A stretch of 64,000 bases of DNA from Dyella sp. 2HG41-7. Its GTDB lineage: Bacteria > Pseudomonadota > Gammaproteobacteria > Xanthomonadales > Rhodanobacteraceae. The notes beneath the pieces are model-generated. The model ran no database searches and was not told the DNA's origin. It worked only from the letters and a program-made list of their open reading frames with translations. The stretch is taken from assembly GCF_021390675.1 (NCBI RefSeq), contig NZ_JAJEJV010000004.1, positions 1,302,001 through 1,366,000 on the forward strand. The letters run 5' to 3'. Below, piece after piece: positions 1-7,252 of this stretch (positions within the stretch are counted from its first letter, which is position 1; the number at the start of each line of letters is the position of its first letter). Position numbers and translations under genes: made by a program.

Positions 1-335
1 CAATGCGGATCGCCCAGCGTGGCCAGCGCCAATCCGAACGTCGGCCAATGGGTTTTGGTATCGCCATGTAGGGCCGCGCATGCGCTGAGGAATCGCGCTT
101 CGATGCTTGCGCCCAGGCACAGCACTAGCAGATCGCGCTCGAACGCGCTGAGCGCGAACATAGTTTGCAAGGCATGTAGCCGGTTCTCGGGTGTCGCAAG
201 ATCGTTAGCGAGCGCCGACGCGGCCGGAATGGCTGGCGACGGTTCGCCGACACTCGCTACGAGCCGGCGATAAACCCGTTCCAACGCTTGCGGCAACGAC
301 TCGGGCGATGCGGCGGGCGCGCGCGTGTCGTTCAT
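1..335 (-). CDS. AAA+ ATPase of the eCIS cluster, N-terminal part (cut by the window edge)
   Basis: Reading leftwards from the ATG at 335, the frame stays open for 111 codons to the window edge. The protein begins MNDTRAPAASPESLPQALER and contains an FERDLLVLCLG segment, typical of the N-terminal helical region of the large AAA+ ATPases found in eCIS clusters (Afp15/Pvc15-like). In that family the ATPase is thought to help assemble or recycle the contractile particle in the cytoplasm. The Walker motifs would lie beyond the left edge, so the ATPase call rests on this N-terminus and on gene context. Its ATG overlaps the stop of the DUF4255 gene (ATGA at 332-335), so it is translationally coupled to the cluster. 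Confidence 0.7.
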   Translation of the reverse strand, partial: MNDTRAPAASPESLPQALERVYRRLVASVGEPSPAIPAASALANDLATPENRLHALQTMFALSAFERDLLVLCLGASIEARFLSACAALHGDTKTHWPTFGLALATLGDPH

Positions 336-1588
336 GGCGTCACCTGCAACTGCGGCACGTACTGCCCGAAGGTTGGACTGCCGGTGGTGGTGTCCAGCGT
401 CAGCTTGCTTTGCGCGCCGTCGATCTCAATGCGCAACGGATAGTTGCCGACCGGCACGTTGTTGGTGAGCGGAAACACCAGCGTGGTGGACGTCGGCGGC
501 GCACTGGTGGGGCGCTGATCGATGGGAATGGCGATATCGCCGATATACAGCGTCGCTTGCTGCATGCTGCCGACGGCGGGCGAAACGGTGACGGTGACCG
601 ATCCGGTTTGCGCCACGGGATTGGGCGCAGCGTTGGTGATGGTTGGTAGCAGTTGGAACGGCATGGGGCTGGAGCTGAAGCCCGAATGCGGTTTCGACGA
701 CGTCGGGAACGTGACGGTGCGTTGCACGCGCAACAACCGCGTACCGGCTTGCAACGTGGATGGCAACACCACGCGCAGTATCTTGCTCTGCAAGGTAGCG
801 GGTGCAATCCCTTGCGCGCCATCGAACGACACCAGCGTGTTGCTGGTGGCGTCGCCGACGAAGTTGCTTCCTTGCACCGTCAATGTGCCGCCCGCCGCAA
901 CGCCGCTCGGCGTGATGCTGTCGATCACCGGCGACTGCAACGGAAGCACCAGCACCGAACGCTTTTGCACTGGCAGATTGGATGCATATGTGTTGGTGTC
1001 TTGAATCACCACCACCGATACTTGATAGGAGGTGGTCGGGCGATAGTTCGTCTGGAACGCCGTCCACAGACGGTAGATTTCTTCCGTCGTCAGTGTTTCC
1101 GGCGTAATGCGAATATGTTCGATCTGGTTGGCGAGCATGCTGCCGTCGATCAACGAACCCTCGTGCGTGCCGCCCGGCAGCAACGCGTCGAGCGCGTTTT
1201 GAATGGTTTGGCGCGGAACGACCGGCGTGTCGTGGAGCACTTTCATCGCCCAGCCCAAAAGAATTTCCGGATCGAATTGCTTGCTGCCGTAAGCGGTGAC
1301 GAGGTAATGCAGATTGAGCGCAAGCGGTGGATTGCTGATCGCGTTGCCGTACGCATTGCGCGAAGGAAGGTCCACGTTGCGCATCGCGGGATTGAGGCTG
1401 GCGTAATACATAAAAATATTTACGCCAGGTTGTTCGTCTGCACCCACCGGCACGAGATCGGGCGATGTCGCGGTAATGCCCGCCGTGCTGCCACCCAGAA
1501 TCACGCTCGGGCCGCCGCTGGTCAGCGCATCGGCAAGCAGCCAACGCAACACCGCACTCACACCGCCGACGGCGAGGTAATTGCTCAT
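332..1588 (-). CDS. DUF4255 (Pvc16-type) protein with C-terminal IPT/TIG and Ig-like domains
   Basis: A 418-residue protein. Residues about 5-205 match the DUF4255/Pvc16 N-terminal fold found in nearly all eCIS clusters, where the Afp16/Pvc16 family caps or terminates the tube and sheath. Residues about 218-312 look like an IPT/TIG immunoglobulin-like domain (SPVIDSITPSGVAAGGTLTV). Residues 315-395 form a second beta-rich Ig-like segment. Many Pvc16 proteins lack such extra domains, so they may add a binding function; that is inference. There is no signal peptide, as expected for a cytoplasmic assembly protein. The ATG at 1588 overlaps the upstream stop (ATGA), and its own stop overlaps the AAA+ start in the same way. 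Confidence 0.8.
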   Translation of the reverse strand: MSNYLAVGGVSAVLRWLLADALTSGGPSVILGGSTAGITATSPDLVPVGADEQPGVNIFMYYASLNPAMRNVDLPSRNAYGNAISNPPLALNLHYLVTAYGSKQFDPEILLGWAMKVLHDTPVVPRQTIQNALDALLPGGTHEGSLIDGSMLANQIEHIRITPETLTTEEIYRLWTAFQTNYRPTTSYQVSVVVIQDTNTYASNLPVQKRSVLVLPLQSPVIDSITPSGVAAGGTLTVQGSNFVGDATSNTLVSFDGAQGIAPATLQSKILRVVLPSTLQAGTRLLRVQRTVTFPTSSKPHSGFSSSPMPFQLLPTITNAAPNPVAQTGSVTVTVSPAVGSMQQATLYIGDIAIPIDQRPTSAPPTSTTLVFPLTNNVPVGNYPLRIEIDGAQSKLTLDTTTGSPTFGQYVPQLQVTP

Positions 1589-2250
1589 CGATCGCCGCTC
1601 CGGTCGCGACTCAGAAAGGCGTCGAGGCTCACGCCAGGGCGGAACGGCGGTTTGCGCGGCGCAGACGGCGCAGGCGCTGCGGCGTTGCGCACTTCGACGC
1701 GTCCGATCGAGATGGTGATCGTCTGCGAGTGTTCTTCGATGGCGGGCGTGTCGTGCATAAGCGCTCGCTCGATATGCGGCGTCTCCGCTACCGGTCGCGG
1801 CGAGCGTTGCTGCACCGGCGCGCGAGGGAGCGCGGTCGGTAGTAGGGGTTGAATGACGTTTTGTTTCGTCCCGGCGTCCGCTGTTTCTTCCGATGACACG
1901 TGTGATGGCGTGTCTCGCGCTGGCGATGCCGTAACAACGTTACGCTTCTGCACGGTTTCGCTCGCTGATAGCTCGATAGGCCGCGTCGGGCGCACACCGT
2001 TTTCAGCTTGGAAACGGGACGTTACTTCGGGCTGGATCGGCGTCAGTCTCGTATCGATATCCACCGCGTCGACGTTGCGATTCACGCGCGTCGGCGCGCT
2101 GGCTTCGATGGTCGTCGCGCGAAGCGCCTCCTCATGGCTGTTGGCTTGCGCATGGGCAAAGCGTGGAGACAGCAACGGCTTGATACGGTGCGCGGCGCCT
2201 GCAGAGGCGTCGCGGGCGCGAGAGATCAGGCGGCGCAATAGATCGCTCAT
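1585..2250 (-). CDS. Proline/alanine-rich eCIS-associated protein of unknown function
   Basis: A 221-residue protein beginning MSDLLRRLISRARDASAG. The frame stays open further upstream to about 2508, but that part lies wholly inside the preceding baseplate gene. The ATG at 2250 makes a clean ATGA overlap with that gene's stop, so I chose it. The N-terminus (about 35 residues) is basic and amphipathic. The middle is rich in Pro, Thr, Ala and Arg and probably disordered. A short ordered tail reads RPGVSLDAFLSRDR. Similar terminal SLDxFLxxR motifs occur in small proteins of other eCIS clusters, as I recall. No catalytic motif is visible. A scaffold or linker role in baseplate assembly is possible but unproven. 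Confidence 0.6.
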   Translation of the reverse strand: MSDLLRRLISRARDASAGAAHRIKPLLSPRFAHAQANSHEEALRATTIEASAPTRVNRNVDAVDIDTRLTPIQPEVTSRFQAENGVRPTRPIELSASETVQKRNVVTASPARDTPSHVSSEETADAGTKQNVIQPLLPTALPRAPVQQRSPRPVAETPHIERALMHDTPAIEEHSQTITISIGRVEVRNAAAPAPSAPRKPPFRPGVSLDAFLSRDRSGDR

Positions 2251-2969
2251 GCGCTTAGCAACTCCAGATAAGCGTCGCGTCGTGCAGGGCTCATGCCGGC
2301 GATATCCGACTCGCGCCAGCCGTAATGCATGGCCAGCGTATGGATGTCGACGACCAGGCGACGTGCCGCGTGATGCGCTTTGCGCCATATGAAATCGCCG
2401 AGGTCGACGTCCCACATCGCCTCGTGCTGGCACTCGGGGCAAAGCAGGGCGCAGCGCAGTTCGCTGTCGGCGTGCAATCGGTCGAAAAACGCGCGTGCTC
2501 TCTGCCACGATTCGTCAGATAGCGCCTGATTCGACGACGAGTCCATGCCAAGGCAGCGTCGAAGCACATGTTCTTCGGCGAGCGCACCGTCTGCCAGATA
2601 AGTGGACGCGAGCAGATCGGCGGTCGTGACCTGACGCAAGGAGCGCGGTTGCGCCGCATCCATCCATTCGATCCACGTTGTCGTCGGATCGTCGCTCAAG
2701 CTTTCGAGAAGTTCGCCGATCGAAAGGCTCAATTCCATGCCGGCGCCGCATTGCGGGCAATCGGCATAGCCATCCAGCGTCGGACCGAAACTGATGCGAT
2801 GAAGTTGCAGCAGCAAGCGATTGCGTTGCGACATCGGCAAGTTCAGCAAGCGATCGCGTTCGTATTCCGGCAAGGTCGCGGCCAGCAGCGCGATGGGCCG
2901 AAGCAGCGCGTGTTCGCACTGCGCCTGCTCACAGGCAGCCAGCAATCGTTCGCCAGAAAGAGTCAGCAT
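2247..2969 (-). CDS. Phage T4 gp26-like baseplate protein with two CxxC pairs
   Basis: A 240-residue protein. Cys71-x2-Cys74 and Cys177-x2-Cys180 could form a zinc site. The C-terminus (DIHTLAMHYGWRESDIAGMS followed by a basic/leucine stretch) resembles the T4-like baseplate hub-assembly family found in myophages and eCIS clusters. It presumably acts in the cytoplasm during baseplate/hub assembly. The AGAGG Shine-Dalgarno sequence at about 2976-2981 lies just before the left end of the MITE-like element, so insertion left the ribosome binding site intact. The stop overlaps the start of the next gene (ATGA). The family assignment is by recognition of the tail motif and the cysteine pairs; the zinc site is inferred. 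Confidence 0.65.
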   Translation of the reverse strand: MLTLSGERLLAACEQAQCEHALLRPIALLAATLPEYERDRLLNLPMSQRNRLLLQLHRISFGPTLDGYADCPQCGAGMELSLSIGELLESLSDDPTTTWIEWMDAAQPRSLRQVTTADLLASTYLADGALAEEHVLRRCLGMDSSSNQALSDESWQRARAFFDRLHADSELRCALLCPECQHEAMWDVDLGDFIWRKAHHAARRLVVDIHTLAMHYGWRESDIAGMSPARRDAYLELLSA

Positions 2970-2982
2970 GATGCGCCTCTTA

Positions 2983-3247
2983 GAGCCTGTTTAGTGTCTC
3001 GGCGTTGCCCGCGTTGCCGCGGTGCGTCCGCCAGGTGGTGGTGCGTGGCGCAGTGCTTGCCTGGCTGGCAAGCCAAGCCGCGCGCTGCCGCATGGCGGAC
3101 GCACCGTGGCAACCCTTCGGGCCGGGTTTGTTTGCCCGCCGTGCCGCGTCCTCACTCAGTTGTGTATCGACATACACGCCTTCGTTCCTCCTTGCCCGTC
3201 AGGCAAACAAACCCGGCGCGGGCCACGCCGAGACACTAAACAGGCTC
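2983..3247. mobile_element. 265-bp MITE-like element with 23-bp terminal inverted repeats and TTA target duplication
   Basis: The ends are perfect inverted repeats: 2983-3005 starts GAGCCTGTTTAGTGTCTCGG and 3225-3247 is its complement. TTA flanks both sides (2980-2982 and 3248-3250), consistent with a 3-bp target duplication. Inside lie further inverted pairs: 3021-3033 with 3093-3105 (13 bp) and 3121-3135 with 3203-3217 (15 bp). There is no transposase-sized ORF. Termini starting GAGCCTGTT with a TNA-type duplication suggest mobilisation by an IS5-family (IS427/IS1031-like) transposase; this is inferred from memory of that group. The right-hand TTA is the complement of the tail-tube stop codon, so the insertion hit exactly at that stop. 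Confidence 0.75.
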
Positions 3248-3775
<528 letters not shown>

Positions 3776-3813
3776 GACTCATCTCCGCAAAGACAGGTGT
3801 TCGATGACGACGA

Positions 3814-6078
3814 TCAGGAGGATTGCCCGGCGATCTGCTCGATCTGGATCACCACGAATTCCGCCGGCTTGAGCGGCGCAAAGCCGACCAGGATGTTGAC
3901 GATGCCGTTGTCGATGTCGGTTTGCGTGGTGGTTTCGCTGTCGCATTTGACGAAATACGCTTGCGCCGGCGTGCTGCCCTGAAACGCGCCTTTCAAAAAC
4001 AGCGTTTGCATAAAGCCGCCGACGTTGAGCCGTATGGACGCCCATAACGGTTCGTCGTTGGGTTCGAATACGACCCATTGCGTACCTCGATAAAGGCTTT
4101 CCTCGATGAACAGCGCGGTGCGTCGCACGGGCACGTATTTCCATTGATTGGCCATCGCATCCGCGCCGACCAAGGTGCGCGCGCCCCACAACACCGAGCC
4201 GTACACGGGGAAATTGCGGAAGCAATTGAGGCCCAGCGGATTGAGCACGCCGTTTTCGGCGTCGGTGAGTTTGTAGACCATGCTTTGCACGCCATTGAGT
4301 ACGGCGGCGGTGCCGGCCGGCGCTTTCCAAACGCCGCGACTGCCGTCGGTCGTCGCGTACACGCCCGCTACCACGCCGCTCGGCGCGAACGTACGCAATT
4401 GGTAGTTGTTCAACGGGTCGGGTAGGCGCAGACGCGGGAAGAACGCCGCGCCGTTCGGATCGACCACGCCCAACGTGCTGCTTTTCCAATCCACGGCGGC
4501 GGCCACGCTGACGACGTTCGGTGGCGGATCGATCAACAAAAATGCGCGCCGTTGATCGCACATGGCGATCGCCGCGCTGTAGATCGCGCTGGTGTTGATA
4601 TTGGGATCCAGCGCCGAAGGATCGCCCTTGTTGGCGCGCGTTGCATCGGGAATGCACAACAAGTTGAAAAGATCGACCTTCTGCAACGCATAGATGCCGG
4701 TAAACAAAGCCTGATCGCCAATGATGTCCAAAGTCGCAGGCAAGCCCGTGCCGTCGGCGCCTTTGGTCGATGTGGTCTGCTGCGCCCAGGCGTTGTTGCC
4801 GGTTCCCAGCGCGTAGTGCGCCACGTTCGCGGTGCCGCCGCTAAGTCCGAGCAGGGCGGCGCAAGGTTTCAGCGGCGAAGCGCCGGAAGGATCGGCGATG
4901 CTGATCACCGCATCCGGATAGCCGGGCAGTGACGCATTGAAACGCAATGCTTGCGTCGACGGCGAAGCGGGCAATTGCGTCACGCTCACCTGCACGGAAG
5001 CGCCCGGCATTTGCACCGCCAGCGCGGCGTTGAAGGCTTGCTGTATCTGCGTCGCCAGGCCGCTCAACGTCATCGGAATCTGACTATTGCTGGGAATCAC
5101 CTTCACCGTGATCGGCAAGCCGGCTGGAGCGGTAGCGGGATCGGTCGTGCCTAGCATCAGGCCGTAATCATTCGCCGGCACGGTGGAATTGGCGACGACA
5201 ATCGTCGATGCGGCTTCATTGGCGCCGGTGTAGTTCCCCGCCAGCGTGAGGCTGGTGTCGTTGCTGATCGAAAGAATGCGATACGGCGTATTGGTGGCGT
5301 CGGAGCCGAACGTGATCCACTGACCGAACTTCAGATCGGTGGTGAAGTGCGTGCCGGTACCCACCACGCTGCTGCTGCCGGTCGTGATCGCGGCGGTGCC
5401 GGTCGCGTTCGTCGTGCCGCAAAGCGTGCTGGCGACCGAGTAGGGTGTGACCGCCGCGCCGACGAAGCCGGTTTGATACATGGACGCCAGCGCTTCGATC
5501 GCCGTGAGTTGCGCGGAAGTAGGTGTCGCCATGTTGATGAGTTGCGAGCCGTTGTCCGGATCGTTGACGACCGTCTGCACCCAGTTGCTTTGCGTGTTGT
5601 CATACGAGACGGACGGGAAATATTCCGTGGTGCCGCCCGCCAGATCGGTCACCGTAAGATTGAACGTTTTCTGGCCGCCCGATCCGGTATTCGGGTTGAG
5701 TCCGATGTAGTCGATGTCGATCAGCAAATTCCCGTTCGCCGCGGTGCCGCTGCTTAGCGCCTGGAACGTAAAGGACTGGAAGACGACGTTCGCCGCCGCA
5801 GCGCCCAGCGATGTCGCAGGCGTTCGCACGATGTACGCTTGCGCGCCGCCATTCTGAAAGAACTGTTGCACCGCGTAGCTGAGCTCGCTACCGGAAGCCA
5901 GGCCGCCGTACAAGCGTTCGTAATCGCCGAAGCTGAAAATCTCTTGCGCGCGATTGTCGATGCCGCTCTGCGTGTAGCCGACGAACGCCGTGATGGAAGT
6001 CGGTACGCCAGTAATCGGATGGGAGGCGCTTTGCAGTTCCTGCACGTACACGCCGGGATAGCTATAGGACGTCGCCAT
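3814..6078 (-). CDS. eCIS tail sheath protein with an inserted beta-rich domain
   Basis: A 754-residue contractile sheath subunit. The N-terminus (SYSYPGVYVQELQSASHPIT) and the C-terminal core (from about 615, with IEESLYRGTQWVVFEPNDEP) are hallmark sheath regions. The C-terminal 'handshake' part mediates inter-subunit linkage in known sheaths. The protein is longer than the ~350-500 residues of short eCIS sheaths because of a large middle insertion. Residues about 222-297 in it resemble a beta-sandwich module seen in phage and surface proteins (GTGTHFTTDLKFGQW, then NDTSLTLAGNYTG). Inserted sheath domains normally project from the outer particle surface. CAAGGTAATCACT precedes the ATG. It is the second gene of the operon. 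Confidence 0.92.
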   Translation of the reverse strand: MATSYSYPGVYVQELQSASHPITGVPTSITAFVGYTQSGIDNRAQEIFSFGDYERLYGGLASGSELSYAVQQFFQNGGAQAYIVRTPATSLGAAAANVVFQSFTFQALSSGTAANGNLLIDIDYIGLNPNTGSGGQKTFNLTVTDLAGGTTEYFPSVSYDNTQSNWVQTVVNDPDNGSQLINMATPTSAQLTAIEALASMYQTGFVGAAVTPYSVASTLCGTTNATGTAAITTGSSSVVGTGTHFTTDLKFGQWITFGSDATNTPYRILSISNDTSLTLAGNYTGANEAASTIVVANSTVPANDYGLMLGTTDPATAPAGLPITVKVIPSNSQIPMTLSGLATQIQQAFNAALAVQMPGASVQVSVTQLPASPSTQALRFNASLPGYPDAVISIADPSGASPLKPCAALLGLSGGTANVAHYALGTGNNAWAQQTTSTKGADGTGLPATLDIIGDQALFTGIYALQKVDLFNLLCIPDATRANKGDPSALDPNINTSAIYSAAIAMCDQRRAFLLIDPPPNVVSVAAAVDWKSSTLGVVDPNGAAFFPRLRLPDPLNNYQLRTFAPSGVVAGVYATTDGSRGVWKAPAGTAAVLNGVQSMVYKLTDAENGVLNPLGLNCFRNFPVYGSVLWGARTLVGADAMANQWKYVPVRRTALFIEESLYRGTQWVVFEPNDEPLWASIRLNVGGFMQTLFLKGAFQGSTPAQAYFVKCDSETTTQTDIDNGIVNILVGFAPLKPAEFVVIQIEQIAGQSS

Positions 6079-6168
6079 AGTGATTACCTTGCTGACGTTG
6101 AAACATCGAAGGGCCCGAGTCGGGAGAACACCCGGGCAGCGGTAAACAAGAGGGTCGCGGACATCGTC

Positions 6169-6483
6169 TCAGTGCTTGAGCCCGATGCCGGATTGCAACG
6201 CAATGAATTGATCCAGACACGCATCCCCCGCCGAATCGATAGACACTCTTCGGAAACGCACGCGACCATCGAGCGCGCGCACCGCCTCGATCGCACCGGC
6301 GTCTTGCAACAGCGCAAGCGCACGTTCCACAACGTCGGTCGATGCGGGAGCCAGCCCCAACCACCATTGCGCAATGCCCTCCTTGGTATCTCCTGCGAGC
6401 GGATTGGCTCGTAGATAGCGGGCAAGGCAACACGCCACGTCGGACACCGACGCCGGGTCGCTCGGCCTCACATCGCCATTCAT
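6169..6483 (-). CDS. Small winged-helix-like protein heading the eCIS operon
   Basis: A 104-residue protein beginning MNGDVRPSDPASVSDVACCL. Residues about 18-90 look like a compact helical/winged-helix domain: ARYLRANPLAGDTKEGIAQW, then helices ending in LLQDAGAIEAVRALDGRVRF. I recall similar ~100-residue proteins with a DTxEGIxxWWL core near eCIS and tailocin loci, so a regulatory or assembly role in the same operon is plausible. The frame stays open upstream to 6777, but that stretch carries palindromic operators and a hairpin and reads like non-coding DNA, so I start at 6483. No clear Shine-Dalgarno sequence precedes this ATG, which leaves the start uncertain. Confidence 0.6.
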   Translation of the reverse strand: MNGDVRPSDPASVSDVACCLARYLRANPLAGDTKEGIAQWWLGLAPASTDVVERALALLQDAGAIEAVRALDGRVRFRRVSIDSAGDACLDQFIALQSGIGLKH

Positions 6484-6574
6484 GACGAGAAAGGGGCAAG
6501 GACGATGCCAGTTCGGCGCATCGCACAGGCGCTTGTTTTTAGGGGGAAAGCGTGAGGCGGTCTCGGCGCCGGGT

Positions 6575-6683
6575 GGACACTTTTGTCCTAGCTCAATACG
6601 TCGAAGAAGGGCGGCAGCGTTTGCTGGAACGCCGCTTGAACCGCACGGACAAATTTGTCCTATCGGATCGAGGCATTTGTCCT
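6575..6683 (-). promoter_or_regulatory. Candidate operators upstream of the eCIS operon (GGACA-N4-TGTCC palindromes)
   Basis: On the minus strand the octamer AGGACAAA occurs three times, at 6683, 6661 and 6589 (22 and 72 bp apart). Two copies form palindromes with GGACA/TGTCC arms and a 4-bp centre: GGACAAATTTGTCC at 6647-6660 (perfect) and 6575-6588 (imperfect centre). The third is a half site. They lie 92-200 bp upstream of the first eCIS gene, in DNA with no convincing gene. Such clustered dyads look like binding sites of a dimeric repressor or activator. I cannot name the regulator, and I see no convincing -35/-10 pair. Confidence 0.5.
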
Positions 6684-6734
6684 GTGCGTGAGTGCACGCC
6701 TGCGCGCCAGTGGCGCTGGTTTGAGCATCCATTC

Positions 6735-6760
6735 GTCGTCCCGGCGCTTGCGGGGACGAC
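6735..6760. repeat. Intergenic hairpin GTCGTCCC/GGGACGAC
   Basis: Eight-base perfect arms at 6735-6742 and 6753-6760 enclose a 10-base loop. It lies 34 bp after the cytochrome c stop codon and before the eCIS regulatory region, so it may help end the oxidase/cytochrome transcript. It resembles other GC-rich intergenic hairpins here (21435-21462, 45325-45344), suggesting a dispersed family. No T-tract follows it. Confidence 0.45.
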
Positions 6761-6793
6761 TGGCCATGCGCAAACACGCCACTGTCGAAGGGT

Positions 6794-7252
6794 TCAGTGC
6801 GACGTTGGCGTCGATGCGGTGGTTTGCGGGTGCATCGCAGCCACTTCCGCCGCGGTGATGCTGTTGGTGTAGTGATTGCCGAAATGCGTGCGCACGTAGT
6901 TGACGACGTCGGCGACTTGCTCGTCGGTCAGCATGGCGTCGCGGAAGAAATTTCCATGCGTCGCTGGCTTCGTCCCGAACGAAGGCATATCGTGTCGGCC
7001 GAACAACACCACGGCAGTCATGTATTGCGGCGAGGCGAGTTTGGGGTTGTTCGCTAACGCGGGATACGCCCCCGCGCCTATCGCGCCCTTCGCGTCGGGC
7101 ATGTGGCAACCCTGGCAGATGGCATGAAAGATCTGCTCGCCGTTCGCGCTTTTAAGCGTGTCGTACGTGTAAAGCGTGGTGTCGGAACTCTGGGCGTGCA
7201 GGCAGCTCGCAAACGCTAGCAGCGTTGCCGCGATAAAGAATGCGCGCTTCAT
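6794..7252 (-). CDS. Periplasmic c-type cytochrome, partner of the adjacent amine oxidase
   Basis: A 152-residue protein with a cleavable signal peptide (MKRAFFIAATLLAFASCLHA) and one heme site CQGCH (Cys46, Cys49, His50). HDMPSFG further on could supply the axial methionine. It belongs to the small class I cytochrome c group (cytochrome_CBB3 type). The frame extends upstream, but the ATG at 7252 overlaps the oxidase stop (ATGA) and is followed by an ideal signal peptide, so it is the start. The coupling suggests that this cytochrome receives electrons from the flavoprotein in the periplasm and passes them to a terminal oxidase. That physiological role is inferred. Confidence 0.85.
   Translation of the reverse strand: MKRAFFIAATLLAFASCLHAQSSDTTLYTYDTLKSANGEQIFHAICQGCHMPDAKGAIGAGAYPALANNPKLASPQYMTAVVLFGRHDMPSFGTKPATHGNFFRDAMLTDEQVADVVNYVRTHFGNHYTNSITAAEVAAMHPQTTASTPTSH

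Noticed and set aside
6625-6640. Possible sigma-54 promoter (TGGAAC-N5-TTGAA)
   Set aside because: It lacks the conserved GC of the -12 element and points away from the eCIS genes.
6484-6777. N-terminal extension of the 104-residue eCIS protein to 202 residues
   Set aside because: The extra part overlaps the palindromic operators and a hairpin and has the composition of random translated DNA.
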